Origin: Mesorhizobium sp.
Lineage (GTDB): Bacteria; Pseudomonadota; Alphaproteobacteria; Rhizobiales; Rhizobiaceae
DNA length: 64,000 nucleotides
Reading direction: 5' to 3'
NCBI GenBank assembly: GCA_004020645.1
Contig: SAQL01000006.1
Span: 124,001-188,000, forward strand
Shown here: positions 34,044-43,227 of the stretch, one piece after another
Layout of the letters: the number at the start of each line of letters is the position of its first letter
Numbering within the stretch: position 1 is the first letter of the stretch
The notes under the pieces: model-generated
The model's input: the letters and a program-made list of their open reading frames with translations, nothing else
Told to the model about the DNA's origin: nothing
The model's database searches: none
Position numbers and translations under genes: made by a program

Positions 34044-34775
34044 ATGCCGGCAATCAATCTCTCCAAGGCACTCGACCAGAGCCATGCGTCACGGATCTTC
34101 GACCTGGCCGAGATACCGCTACGCGAGCTCAATCGGGCGCTTCACAATTTGACCGCCCGTTCGAACGAGACCGCCTGGGAAGTGCTCAATCCGAAAGGCA
34201 GCCATTCCGTCGCCGTCGGCGTCGACCAGCCGGTCACCATCGATGTCCGCGGCAGTGTCGGCTATTATTGCGGCGGCATGAACGACGGCAGCGCCATCAC
34301 CGTGCATGGCTCGGCCGGACCTGGTGTCGGCGAGAACATGATGTCGGGCTCGATAACGGTCAAAGGCGATGCCAGCCAGTATGCCGGCGCCACCGGCAGG
34401 GGCGGACTGCTGGTCATCGAGGGCAATGCGTCGTCGCGCTGCGGCATTTCGATGAAGGGCATCGACATCGTTGTCCATGGCAATATCGGCCACATGTCGG
34501 CCTTTATGGCGCAGTCCGGAAATCTGGTGGTGCTGGGCGATGCCGGGGACGCACTCGGCGATTCCATTTACGAGGCGCGACTTTTCGTGCGCGGCAAGGT
34601 CGAAAGCCTCGGCGCCGACTGCATCGCCAAGGAGATGCGGCCCGAGCATCTCGACTTGCTGCAGGGCCTGCTCGACCGCGCCGGTGTGACCGGCGTCAAA
34701 GCGGCGGAATTCAAGCGTTACGGCTCGGCGCGCACGCTCTACAATTTCAACATCGACAACGCCGACGCGTATTGA
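34044..34775 (+). CDS. mgsB: N-methylglutamate synthase subunit B (GXGXG domain)
   Basis: This 243-residue protein has the repeated-glycine right-handed helix of the glutamate synthase C-terminal (GXGXG) domain (for example YCGGMNDGSAITVHGSAG and GGLLVIEGNASSRCG). It gives structural support and the ammonia-channel face for the other two subunits. The ATG at 34044 follows the mgsA stop by 4 bases; a longer frame starting inside mgsA is not used. It is also called GlxC. Confidence 0.87.
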   Translation: MPAINLSKALDQSHASRIFDLAEIPLRELNRALHNLTARSNETAWEVLNPKGSHSVAVGVDQPVTIDVRGSVGYYCGGMNDGSAITVHGSAGPGVGENMMSGSITVKGDASQYAGATGRGGLLVIEGNASSRCGISMKGIDIVVHGNIGHMSAFMAQSGNLVVLGDAGDALGDSIYEARLFVRGKVESLGADCIAKEMRPEHLDLLQGLLDRAGVTGVKAAEFKRYGSARTLYNFNIDNADAY

Positions 34776-34781
34776 GGCTCA

Positions 34782-36110
34782 ATGACTTATCGCAACCCGC
34801 CGACGACGCCGCGCAAATCCGCGACCTTCGACGACTACACGCTTTCCGAGATCCGCCGCGCAGCGGCGACCGGCATCTATGACATCCGCGGCGCCGGCGC
34901 CAAGCGCAAGCTGCCGCACTTCGACGACCTTCTGTTTCTCGGCGCCTCGATTTCGCGCTATCCGCTCGAAGGCTATCGCGAACGCTGCGACACCAGTGTC
35001 GTGCTGGGTTCGCGTCATGCGAAAAAACCGATCGAGCTCAAAATCCCGATCACCATCGCCGGCATGAGTTTTGGCTCGCTGTCCGGCCCGGCGAAAGAGG
35101 CATTGGGCCGCGGCGCGACGCTGTCCGGCACCTCGACGACCACCGGCGACGGCGGCATGACCGAGGAAGAGCGCGGTCATTCGAAGACGCTGGTCTATCA
35201 ATATTTGCCATCGCGCTACGGCATGAACCCGCGCGATCTGCGCCGGGCGGATGCGATCGAGATCGTCGTCGGCCAGGGCGCCAAACCCGGCGGCGGCGGT
35301 ATGCTGCTTGGCCAGAAGATCTCCGACCGGGTCGCCGAAATGCGCACGCTGCCGAAGGGTATCGATCAGCGTTCGGCCTCCCGCCATCCCGACTGGACCG
35401 GGCCCGACGATCTCGAGATCAAGATCCTGGAGCTGCGCGAAATCACCGACTGGGAAAAGCCGATCTACGTCAAGGTCGGCGGCGCGCGGCCCTATTACGA
35501 CACCGCCCTTGCGGTGAAGGCGGGCGCCGATGTGGTCGTCGTCGACGGCATGCAAGGGGGCACTGCCGCAACCCAGGAAGTGTTCATCGAGAATGTCGGC
35601 CAGCCGACGCTTGCCTGCATCAGGCCGGCAGTGCAGGCGCTGCAGGATCTCGGCATGCATCGCAAAGTTCAGCTGATCGTTTCCGGCGGCATCCGCAACG
35701 GCGCCGATGTCGCCAAGGCGCTGGCGCTCGGCGTCGACGCGGTGTCGATCGGCACGGCCGCACTTGTCGCGCTCGGCGACAACGACCCGCGCTGGGAGGC
35801 GGACTACAACGAGTTCGGCACCACCGCCGGCGCTTATGACGACTGGCATGAGGGACGCGACCCGGCCGGCATCACCACGCAGGATCCCGAACTGATGCAG
35901 CGGGTCGATCCGATCGCCGCCGGACGGCGACTGGCGAATTACCTGAAGGTGATGACGCTCGAAGCGCAGACGATTGCGCGCGCCTGCGGCAAGAACAGCC
36001 TGCACAATCTTGAGCCCGAGGATCTCGTCGCACTCACGATCGAAGCCGCCGCCATGGCCGGCGTGCCGCTGGCCGGCACCAACTGGATACCTGGGAAGAA
36101 CGGCTTCTAA
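34782..36110 (+). CDS. mgsC: N-methylglutamate synthase subunit C (FMN-binding glutamate synthase domain)
   Basis: This 442-residue protein carries the FMN/2-oxoglutarate-binding barrel of glutamate synthase. It has the GMSFGSLSGPAKEALGRGA segment near residues 92-110, the QGAKPGGGGMLLG loop and the late ISGG-like VSGGIRNGADVAKALALG motif. It is the catalytic half-reaction centre that forms N-methylglutamate. It follows mgsB by 6 bases. Also named GlxD. Confidence 0.9.
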   Translation: MTYRNPPTTPRKSATFDDYTLSEIRRAAATGIYDIRGAGAKRKLPHFDDLLFLGASISRYPLEGYRERCDTSVVLGSRHAKKPIELKIPITIAGMSFGSLSGPAKEALGRGATLSGTSTTTGDGGMTEEERGHSKTLVYQYLPSRYGMNPRDLRRADAIEIVVGQGAKPGGGGMLLGQKISDRVAEMRTLPKGIDQRSASRHPDWTGPDDLEIKILELREITDWEKPIYVKVGGARPYYDTALAVKAGADVVVVDGMQGGTAATQEVFIENVGQPTLACIRPAVQALQDLGMHRKVQLIVSGGIRNGADVAKALALGVDAVSIGTAALVALGDNDPRWEADYNEFGTTAGAYDDWHEGRDPAGITTQDPELMQRVDPIAAGRRLANYLKVMTLEAQTIARACGKNSLHNLEPEDLVALTIEAAAMAGVPLAGTNWIPGKNGF

Positions 36111-36146
36111 GACGTCACAACAAATTCCGTAAGCGAGGAACTATAA

Positions 36147-37454
36147 ATGGGGAACGATCTCGCCGCCTTTGCCAAAGGGAAGGGCGTCAAATATTTCATG
36201 ATATCCTACACGGACCTGTTTGGCGGGCAGCGCGCCAAGCTAGTGCCGGCGCAGGCCATCGCCGACATGCAGAAGGACGGTGCCGGCTTTGCCGGCTTTG
36301 CCACCTGGCTCGACCTGACCCCGGCGCATCCCGACATGCTGGCGGTGCCGGATCCGGATTCGGTCATCCAGCTGCCGTGGAAGCCGGAAGTCGCCTGGAT
36401 TGCTGCCAATTGCATGATGGACGAAAAATCGGTCGAGCAGGCGCCGCGCAACACGCTGAAGCGGCTGATTGACGAGGCGGCCGGCGACGGCATGCATGTC
36501 AAGACCGGCGTCGAGGCCGAATTCTTCCTGATCTCGCCGGACGGCAAGACGATTTCCGACGAATACGACACCGCGTCAAAACCCTGCTACGACCAGCAGG
36601 CGGTGATGCGCCGCTATGACGTCATCGCCGAGATTTGCGACCACATGCTGGCGCTCGGCTGGGGCGCCTACCAGAACGACCATGAAGACGCCAACGGCCA
36701 GTTCGAGATGAACTGGGCTTTTGACGATGCGCTGGCCACCGCAGACAAGCATTCCTTCTTCAAGTTCATGGTCAGGTCCGTCGCCGAAAAGCACGGCCTG
36801 CGCGCGACCTTCATGCCGAAGCCATTTCCCGGCCTGACCGGCAATGGCTGCCACGCCCACATCTCGGTGTGGGACAAAGACGGCAAGACCAATGTCTTTG
36901 CCGACAACGCCCTGGAGCTTGGCCTGTCGGCGAAGGGCAAGAATTTCCTCGGCGGCATCATGAAGCATGCCTCAGCACTTGCCGCGATCACCAACCCGAC
37001 GGTCAATTCCTACAAGCGCATCAATGCGCCGCGCACGATTTCGGGCGCAACCTGGGCGCCGAATTCGGTGACCTGGACCGGCAACAACCGCACCCATATG
37101 GTGCGCGTGCCCGGCCCTGGCCGCTTCGAGCTGCGCCTGCCCGACGGCGCGGCAAACCCTTATCTGCTGCAGGCGGTCATCATCGCCGCCGGCCTCGACG
37201 GCATCCGCTCGAAGGCCGATCCCGGCAGGCGCTACGACATCGACATGTACCAGCACGGACATACGGTGGAGGGCGCGCCGAAGCTGCCGCTCAACCTGCT
37301 CGATGCATTACGCGAGTTCGACAACGACAAATCGCTCAAGGCGGCGCTGGGTGAGGAATTCTCGTCGGCTTATCTAAAGCTCAAGCACCAGGAATGGAAT
37401 TCCTATGCTTCCCACTTCACCCAGTGGGAGCGTGACCACACGCTGGATATCTAA
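36147..37454 (+). CDS. gmaS: Gamma-glutamylmethylamide synthetase (GlnT/type III glutamine synthetase-like)
   Basis: This 435-residue member of the glutamine synthetase superfamily has EAEFFL (about residues 128-133) and NGCHAHISVWD for metal and ATP binding. The NRTHMVRVPGPGRFELRLPDG segment comes later. GlnT-type enzymes beside mgs/mgd genes ligate methylamine to glutamate using ATP, giving gamma-glutamylmethylamide, the first step of the N-methylglutamate route. It lies 36 bases after mgsC. Ordinary ammonia-dependent activity cannot be excluded by sequence. Confidence 0.88.
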   Translation: MGNDLAAFAKGKGVKYFMISYTDLFGGQRAKLVPAQAIADMQKDGAGFAGFATWLDLTPAHPDMLAVPDPDSVIQLPWKPEVAWIAANCMMDEKSVEQAPRNTLKRLIDEAAGDGMHVKTGVEAEFFLISPDGKTISDEYDTASKPCYDQQAVMRRYDVIAEICDHMLALGWGAYQNDHEDANGQFEMNWAFDDALATADKHSFFKFMVRSVAEKHGLRATFMPKPFPGLTGNGCHAHISVWDKDGKTNVFADNALELGLSAKGKNFLGGIMKHASALAAITNPTVNSYKRINAPRTISGATWAPNSVTWTGNNRTHMVRVPGPGRFELRLPDGAANPYLLQAVIIAAGLDGIRSKADPGRRYDIDMYQHGHTVEGAPKLPLNLLDALREFDNDKSLKAALGEEFSSAYLKLKHQEWNSYASHFTQWERDHTLDI

Positions 37455-37455
37455 A

Positions 37456-37500
37456 GCATCGGATCGAAAAGCGTGAAGCGGTTTCGGATGATTCCGATGC
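37456..37500. repeat. Short intergenic palindrome between gmaS and mgdA
   Basis: GCATCGGA at 37456-37463 pairs with TCCGATGC at 37493-37500. The spacer (GAAAAGCGTGAAGCGG and beyond) matches a repeat often seen between rhizobial genes. It lies directly after the gmaS stop and may stabilise or attenuate the long transcript. Confidence 0.6.
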
Positions 37501-37545
37501 GTCAAGAAAGGTCCTGCGTGGCGCGAGCGACCTCGGAATAGATTT

Positions 37546-38799
37546 ATGAAATACTCGATCTTCTCCCTCGCCCGCGCCGCATTTTCCGGCCACAAGACCT
37601 GGCAGCGCACCTGGCGCGACGCCAGCCCGAAGGACCGCTACGACGTGGTGATCATCGGCGGCGGCGGTCACGGCCTGGCGACGGCATGGTTCCTCGCCAG
37701 CGAGTACGGCATCAGGAATGTCGCCGTGCTCGAAAAGGGCTGGATCGGCTCCGGCAATGCCGGCCGCAACACCACCATCATCCGCTCCAATTACGGGCTG
37801 CCCGGCAATACCGGCTTCTACGAGCTGTCGATGAAGCTGTGGGAGCGCATGGAGCAGGATCTCAACTACAACACGATGGTCAGCCAGCGCGGCGTCATCA
37901 ATCTCTACCATTCCGATGCGCAGCGCGACGCCTATGCGCGGCGCGGCAACACCCTGCGCATCAACGGCATCGATGCCGAACTCTTGGACCTGGCGGCGGT
38001 CAAGAAGATGATGCCGTTCCTGAACTTCGACAATGCACGCTTTCCCGTGCAAGGCGGCCTGCTGCAGCGGCGTGGCGGCACGGCGCGCCATGACGCGGTG
38101 GTCTGGGGCTACGCCCATGCGGCGAGCGCGCTCGGGGTCGACATCATCCAGAATTGCGAGGTGACAGGTTTTTCGCGCGACGCCAACGGCAAAGTGACCG
38201 GCGTCGAGACTTCGCGCGGCACAATCGGCGCTGGCAAGGTCGGCATGGCCGTCGCCGGCAGTTCGTCGCGGGTCGCGGCGATGGCGGGACTGCGCCTGCC
38301 GATCGAGAGCCACGTGCTGCAGGCCTTCGTTTCCGAGGCGATCAAGCCGCTGATCCCCAATGTCATGACCTTCGGCGCCGGCCATTTCTACGTCAGCCAG
38401 TCCGACAAGGGCGGACTGGTCTTCGGCGGCGACATAGACGGCTACAATTCCTATGCCCAGCGCGGCAACATGCCTGTGATGGAAGACGTCTGCGAGGGCG
38501 GCATGGCGCTTATGCCGATGATCGGTCGCGTGCGCCTCTTGCGCCAGTGGGGCGGCATCATGGACATGTCGATGGACGGCTCGCCGATCATCGACAAGAC
38601 GCCGGTGGACGGGCTCTATCTCAATGCCGGCTGGTGTTATGGCGGCTTCAAGGCAACGCCGGGCTCGGGCCTTGTGTTTGCCCATCTTCTGGCCCGCGAC
38701 GAACCGCACAAGGAGGCCGCGCGCTTCCGCCTCGACCGATTCCGGCGGGGCGCGATGATCGATGAAAAGGGCGTCGGCGCCCAACCGAACCTGCACTGA
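37546..38799 (+). CDS. mgdA: N-methylglutamate dehydrogenase subunit A (SoxB-like FAD oxidoreductase)
   Basis: This 417-residue protein matches heterotetrameric sarcosine oxidase beta subunits. The FAD motif VVIIGGGGHGLATAWFLA is near residues 31-48 and the GSGNAGRNTTIIRSNYG flavin-attachment region near 70-86. In this context it belongs to N-methylglutamate dehydrogenase, which oxidises N-methylglutamate to glutamate and a C1 unit. The directly upstream mgs and gmaS genes make sarcosine a less likely substrate. The four mgd genes follow in order. Confidence 0.87.
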   Translation: MKYSIFSLARAAFSGHKTWQRTWRDASPKDRYDVVIIGGGGHGLATAWFLASEYGIRNVAVLEKGWIGSGNAGRNTTIIRSNYGLPGNTGFYELSMKLWERMEQDLNYNTMVSQRGVINLYHSDAQRDAYARRGNTLRINGIDAELLDLAAVKKMMPFLNFDNARFPVQGGLLQRRGGTARHDAVVWGYAHAASALGVDIIQNCEVTGFSRDANGKVTGVETSRGTIGAGKVGMAVAGSSSRVAAMAGLRLPIESHVLQAFVSEAIKPLIPNVMTFGAGHFYVSQSDKGGLVFGGDIDGYNSYAQRGNMPVMEDVCEGGMALMPMIGRVRLLRQWGGIMDMSMDGSPIIDKTPVDGLYLNAGWCYGGFKATPGSGLVFAHLLARDEPHKEAARFRLDRFRRGAMIDEKGVGAQPNLH

Positions 38800-38815
38800 G
38801 GACGGTCCAAAAATC

Positions 38816-39091
38816 ATGCGTATTGTCTGTCCCTTCTGCGGCGAACGCGAACTCGGCGAATTCACCTATCGCGGCGACGCCAAGCCGCTGCGTCCGGCGG
38901 CCGGCGGCTCGGAAGACGACGTCTTCGACTACGTCTATCTGCGCGACAATGTCGCCGGTGCGATGAGCGAACATTGGTACCATGGCGGCGGCTGCCGGGC
39001 CTGGCTGAAGATCACCCGCAACACGCTGACGCATGAGATTTCGTCGGTCGAGCCGGCGGCGGGCGTCGGGGCGAGGCAGACTGCAAAATGA
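38816..39091 (+). CDS. mgdB: N-methylglutamate dehydrogenase subunit B (SoxD-like)
   Basis: This 91-residue protein matches the sarcosine oxidase delta subunit. It has the zinc-binding N-terminal MRIVCPFCGERE, the FDYVYLRDN segment and a late cysteine in GGGCRAWLKITRNTLTHEI. It is a small structural subunit of the tetramer. The ATG at 38816 is 16 bases past mgdA; the longer frame overlaps mgdA and is not used. Confidence 0.87.
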   Translation: MRIVCPFCGERELGEFTYRGDAKPLRPAAGGSEDDVFDYVYLRDNVAGAMSEHWYHGGGCRAWLKITRNTLTHEISSVEPAAGVGARQTAK

Positions 39092-39137
39092 GTATTCTTA
39101 GCCAACTCAGCGCCGCCCCTCATCCGCCTGCCGGCGC

Positions 39138-39262
39138 CTTCTCCCCGTATAGTGACGGGGAGAAGGGAGATGGCCGCAACCTCGGTGCTCATCCTGCTGC
39201 GCTGGAGATTGGCGAAACCCTCAGTGAAGGCGCCCTTCTTCCCGTCGCTATACGGGGAGAAG
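39138..39262. repeat. RIME-like repeat between mgdB and mgdC
   Basis: Two 21-base arms at 39138-39158 and 39242-39262 are inverted copies with one mismatch. Each is itself hairpin-forming (the first contains CTTCTCCCCGT / ACGGGGAGAAG). The element fills most of the 226-base gap inside an operon that is otherwise tight, so it looks inserted. Confidence 0.75.
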
Positions 39263-39317
39263 TGCCCGGCAGAGCGATGAGGGGCAGCGCGGCGTTCTTA
39301 CATGAAGGCCGGCAATC

Positions 39318-42299
39318 GTGATCTCCAGTCAATCCCATCGTCTTGCGTCCGGCGGCCTCATCGACCGCTCGGCGCCGCTGAACTTTCGCTTCGACGGCAA
39401 AACCTTTGCCGGCTTTCAAGGCGACACGCTTGCCTCGGCGCTGATCGCCAATGGCGTCAAGCTGGTCGGCCGCTCGTTCAAATACCATCGGCCGCGCGGC
39501 ATCCTGACATCAGGCTCGGAAGAACCCAACGCACTGGTCGAGCTGCGCACGGGGGCGCGCCGTGAGCCCAACACCAAGGCGACCACCGCCGAGCTTTATG
39601 ACGGTCTGGAAGCCGCCAGCCAGAACCGCTGGCCGTCGCTGCGCCACGATCTGATGGCCGTGAACCAGCTGTTCTCGCCGATCTTCGTCGCCGGCTTCTA
39701 CTACAAGACCTTCATGTGGCCGGCAAAATTCTGGGAGGCGATCTACGAGCCGGCGATCCGCCGCGCCGCCGGTCTCGGCCGGACGGCGGGCGTTGCTGAC
39801 CCCGATCATTACGACAAGGCTTGGGCGCATTGCGACGTGCTGATCGCCGGCTCCGGTCCTGCCGGGCTGGCCGCAGCGCTCGCCGCCGGCCGATCTGGTG
39901 CCCGCGTGATCCTGTGCGAGGAAGATTTTGCGCTTGGCGGCCGTCTGCTTTCCGACGGCGGCACGATCGACGGTATGCCGGCGGCCGAATGGGTCTCCCG
40001 CACGCTGGCCGAGCTCGCCTCGCTGCCCGACGTCCGCATCATGAACCGCACGACGCTGTTTGGCGTCTATGACGGCGGCACCTATGGCGCCATCGAACGG
40101 GTCAACGATCACCTGCCCTCCCCGCCCGAACACCAAGTGCGCCAGCGGCTGTGGCGGATCGTGGCCAAACGCTCAATCGTTGCCGCCGGCGCTATCGAAC
40201 GGCCGATCGTCTTTGCCGGCAACGACACGCCCGGCGTGATAATGGCTTCGGCAATGCGGACCTATGTCGCGCGCTATGCGGCGACCCCTGCGAGGCGGAT
40301 CGCGCTGTTCATCAACAATGAGGATGGCTGGCGCACGGTCGAAACCGCGCTTGGCGCCGGACTGCAGATCGCCGCGGTCATCGATGCGCGTCCGGACGTG
40401 TCCGCCACGCATCGCGCGCTCGCCGCCAAAGCCGGCTTTGCCGTTTTGAACGGCTCCGTTGTCGGTGTCGAAGGCGGCAAGGACGGTGTCAGGAAAATCT
40501 CGATATCGCTGACCGGCGGCGCACGCGCCGAGGTCGAAGCCGACGGGCTTGCCGTTTCCGGCGGCTGGAACCCGGCGGTCGGGCTGACCTCATATCATCG
40601 CGGCCGGCCGAAATGGCAGGACGATATATCAGCCTTCGTGCCGGACAGCGCCCCTGCGGGCATGGTGGCCGCTGGTGCCGCCAACGGTGCCTTCGGCCTC
40701 GGTGCCTGCCTGCGACAGGGATTCGCCGCCGGTGCGGCGGCAGCGCACAGTGCCTCACACAGCGGCAATGCCGGCGCTCCGCCAATCGCTGACGACGAGG
40801 CTTTTTCGCTGACCCCCCTCTGGCATGTTGCCGGCAAAGGGAAAGCCTTTGTCGACTACCAGCACGACGTCACCGCTGCGGACATCGAACTGGCGCAGCG
40901 CGAAGGTTTTGAATCCGTCGAGCATCTGAAACGCTACACGACGCTCGGCATGGCCACCGACCAGGGCAAGACCTCGAACGTCGCCGGCCTCGCCATCATG
41001 GCGGCGGTATCAGGCAAATCCATCCCCGAGACCGGCACGACGATCTATCGCCCGCCCTATGTGCCGGTCGCCATCGGCGCCTTCGCCGGTCATCATCGCG
41101 ACGAGAATTTCCATGCGACGCGGCTGACGCCGTCGCATCACTGGGCGGCCGAACAGCGCGCAGTGTTCGTCGACACCGGCCTGTGGAAGCGCGCGCAATG
41201 GTATCCGCGCGCCGGCGAGAAGGACTGGCTGGAATCGGTCACCCGCGAGGTCAAGGCGGTGCGCGGCGGCGTCGGCTTTTGCGACGTCTCGACGCTCGGC
41301 AAAATCGACGCGCACGGACCGGATGCCGGCGCGTTCCTCGACCGCGTCTACATCAACACCTTCTCCAGTCTCGCTGTGGGAAAAGCTCGCTACGGGCTGA
41401 TGCTGCGCGAGGACGGCATGGTTTATGACGACGGCACCACGTCGCGGCTGGCTGAGGATCACTATTTCCTGACCACCACCACCGCCAAGGCCGGGCCGGT
41501 GATGCAGCATCTCGAATTCTGCCGGCAGGTGCTGTTCCCTCACCTTGACGTCCAGCTGACTTCCGTCTCTGACCAGTGGGCGCAATTCTCGATCGCCGGG
41601 CCGAAGACCCGGGACCTGCTTCGGGAAATCGTCGATCCGGCCGAGGATTTGTCGAATGAGGGTTTTCCGTTCATGGGCGCGCGGGAAGTCTCGCTTCGCG
41701 GCGGCATCAAGGCGCGGCTGTTCCGCATCTCGTTCTCCGGCGAGATGGCGTTCGAGATCTCCGTTCCGGCCCGCTACGGCGATGCGCTGGTGCGCAACCT
41801 GATGCTGGCCGGAAAACCATTCGGCGTGACGCCCTACGGCACCGAGGCGCTCGGCGTCATGCGCATCGAAAAGGGCCATGTCGCCGGACCGGAGCTGAAC
41901 GGCACGACGACCGCCGCCGATCTCGGGCTCGGCAAGATGATGTCGACCAAGAAGGATTTTATTGGCCGCGTCATGGCCGGACGCGAAGCGCTGGTTGCTC
42001 CCGACCGGCAGGTCGTGGTCGGCATCAAGCCGACGGACAGAGCGCGCCGCCTGCGCTCCGGTGCGCATATCATTCCGAAAGGCGAGACGCCCGGCCCGGA
42101 TAACGACCAGGGCTATGTCACCTCCGTCTGTTTCTCGCCGACGCTTGACCAGTGGATCGGGCTGGCGCTTGTCGAGCGCGGCCGCGAGCGCATCGGCGAG
42201 ATCGTCCATGCGCATGATCCGCTGCGCGGCGAAAGCTATGACGTCGAGCTGTGCAATCCCGTCTTCTACGATCCGGATGGAGGGCGCCAGCGTGGCTGA
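39318..42299 (+). CDS. mgdC: N-methylglutamate dehydrogenase subunit C (SoxA-like)
   Basis: This 993-residue protein is of sarcosine oxidase alpha-subunit type. An N-terminal 2Fe-2S-like fold (FDGKTFAGFQGDTLASALIA) is followed by an NAD(P)/FAD domain (DVLIAGSGPAGLAAALAAGR, about 174-193). The C-terminal half is GcvT-like and folate-binding (about 600-990). It houses the nucleotide site and transfers the formaldehyde unit to tetrahydrofolate. The GTG start at 39318 follows a RIME-like repeat. Its end overlaps mgdD by 8 bases. Confidence 0.88.
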   Translation: MISSQSHRLASGGLIDRSAPLNFRFDGKTFAGFQGDTLASALIANGVKLVGRSFKYHRPRGILTSGSEEPNALVELRTGARREPNTKATTAELYDGLEAASQNRWPSLRHDLMAVNQLFSPIFVAGFYYKTFMWPAKFWEAIYEPAIRRAAGLGRTAGVADPDHYDKAWAHCDVLIAGSGPAGLAAALAAGRSGARVILCEEDFALGGRLLSDGGTIDGMPAAEWVSRTLAELASLPDVRIMNRTTLFGVYDGGTYGAIERVNDHLPSPPEHQVRQRLWRIVAKRSIVAAGAIERPIVFAGNDTPGVIMASAMRTYVARYAATPARRIALFINNEDGWRTVETALGAGLQIAAVIDARPDVSATHRALAAKAGFAVLNGSVVGVEGGKDGVRKISISLTGGARAEVEADGLAVSGGWNPAVGLTSYHRGRPKWQDDISAFVPDSAPAGMVAAGAANGAFGLGACLRQGFAAGAAAAHSASHSGNAGAPPIADDEAFSLTPLWHVAGKGKAFVDYQHDVTAADIELAQREGFESVEHLKRYTTLGMATDQGKTSNVAGLAIMAAVSGKSIPETGTTIYRPPYVPVAIGAFAGHHRDENFHATRLTPSHHWAAEQRAVFVDTGLWKRAQWYPRAGEKDWLESVTREVKAVRGGVGFCDVSTLGKIDAHGPDAGAFLDRVYINTFSSLAVGKARYGLMLREDGMVYDDGTTSRLAEDHYFLTTTTAKAGPVMQHLEFCRQVLFPHLDVQLTSVSDQWAQFSIAGPKTRDLLREIVDPAEDLSNEGFPFMGAREVSLRGGIKARLFRISFSGEMAFEISVPARYGDALVRNLMLAGKPFGVTPYGTEALGVMRIEKGHVAGPELNGTTTAADLGLGKMMSTKKDFIGRVMAGREALVAPDRQVVVGIKPTDRARRLRSGAHIIPKGETPGPDNDQGYVTSVCFSPTLDQWIGLALVERGRERIGEIVHAHDPLRGESYDVELCNPVFYDPDGGRQRG

Positions 42300-42921
42300 A
42301 TTTTCGTGGCTTCCCCGCAGTCCGCTGGAGCATGTCCTTGTCGTGGGCTTCTATGGCGCGCGCGACGTCGCGCCGGGCGTTTCGCTCACCGAGATTGGCA
42401 ATTTCGACCTGATCCAGGTCATGGCGCGGCGCGGCAAAGGGGCGGAACTGGCAAACGCCGCCAAGGCCCGTTTCGGCATGGCGGCTCCGGATGTGCCGAA
42501 GGCAGTCAGCGCTTCGGACGTTACGCTCATCTGGTCGGGACCGGATCAGTTCCTCGTCCTGTCCAAGGGCGGCAAGCACGCGATGGACATTTTGAGCCAG
42601 GCGTTTTCGCAATCCGCCTCGCTCTCAGACCAGTCGCATGCGCGCGCCCTGATCAGCGTCTCGGGAACGAAGGCGTGCGCCATGCTGGCCAAGCTGTCGT
42701 CGCTCGACCTGCACCCGGCGTCGTTCCCGATCGGCGCCGCTGCCGCGACGTCGATCGACCATACCAGTGTCAATCTCTGGCGTGGCAATGACCGGCCGGA
42801 TGGACGGGCGGTGTTCAATCTTCTGGTGTTTGCAACCTTCGCCGAGAGCCTGTGGCGCACGATGCTCGACGCCGCCGCAGAGTATGGCGTCGATATCGGG
42901 CATTCGGAGGAATTGGGGTAG
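42292..42921 (+). CDS. mgdD: N-methylglutamate dehydrogenase subunit D (SoxG-like)
   Basis: About 209 residues, matching the sarcosine oxidase gamma subunit (FDLIQVMARRGKGAELANAA near the N-terminus, VNLWRGNDRPDGRAVFNLLV near the end). The GTG at 42292 lies inside the end of mgdC behind GGAGGGC. A longer frame starting at 41962 overlaps mgdC heavily and is rejected. It completes the mgdABCD tetramer. Confidence 0.83.
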   Translation: MAEFSWLPRSPLEHVLVVGFYGARDVAPGVSLTEIGNFDLIQVMARRGKGAELANAAKARFGMAAPDVPKAVSASDVTLIWSGPDQFLVLSKGGKHAMDILSQAFSQSASLSDQSHARALISVSGTKACAMLAKLSSLDLHPASFPIGAAAATSIDHTSVNLWRGNDRPDGRAVFNLLVFATFAESLWRTMLDAAAEYGVDIGHSEELG

Positions 42922-42942
42922 CGGTTGCCTCTCCCCTTCTCT

Positions 42943-43102
42943 CCTTGTGGGAGAAGGTGGATTGGCGCGTAGCGCCAAGACGGGGGTGTTGGACGGAGTG
43001 CGGCCGATGCCAAGCTGGAGCACCCTCATCCGACCGAGCGGAGCCTGTCCTCGGGCTTGCCGGATGCAAGACCCGTGGGCTCGGCCACCTTCTCCCACAA
43101 GG
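42943..43102. repeat. RIME-like repeat with 18-bp perfect inverted ends, between mgdD and tdm
   Basis: Perfect 18-bp arms lie at 42943-42960 and 43085-43102 and bracket a 124-base core. The left arm also sits in a small hairpin (CCTTCTC / GAGAAGG). The structure is that of a rhizobial mobile palindromic element. The 306-base gap also holds the tdm upstream motif further right. Confidence 0.8.
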
Positions 43103-43184
43103 GGAGAAGGGAGAGCCGCGCCCGGGCCGCCACCTTCGCCTTGCCAAATCCAGCCTTCCCAGCCTATTCTTGTTGCTAAAATAA

Positions 43185-43201
43185 TTTCACGTACAGGCAA
43201 A
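43185..43201. promoter_or_regulatory. TTTCA-type motif upstream of tdm
   Basis: TTTCACGTACAGGCAAA lies 27 bases before the tdm ATG. It shares AATAATTTCA at the left and CAGGCAAA at the right with the site upstream of dmmD. Confidence 0.42.
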
Positions 43202-43227
43202 CTTGTTTCTCAAGACATAGGGTTGAG

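Noticed and set aside
37546..42921. Heterotetrameric sarcosine oxidase (soxBDAG)
   Set aside because: Subunit families are the same, but the genes follow mgsABC and gmaS directly and no glycine-betaine or serine hydroxymethyltransferase genes are present. N-methylglutamate dehydrogenase fits better. Sarcosine activity is not excluded.
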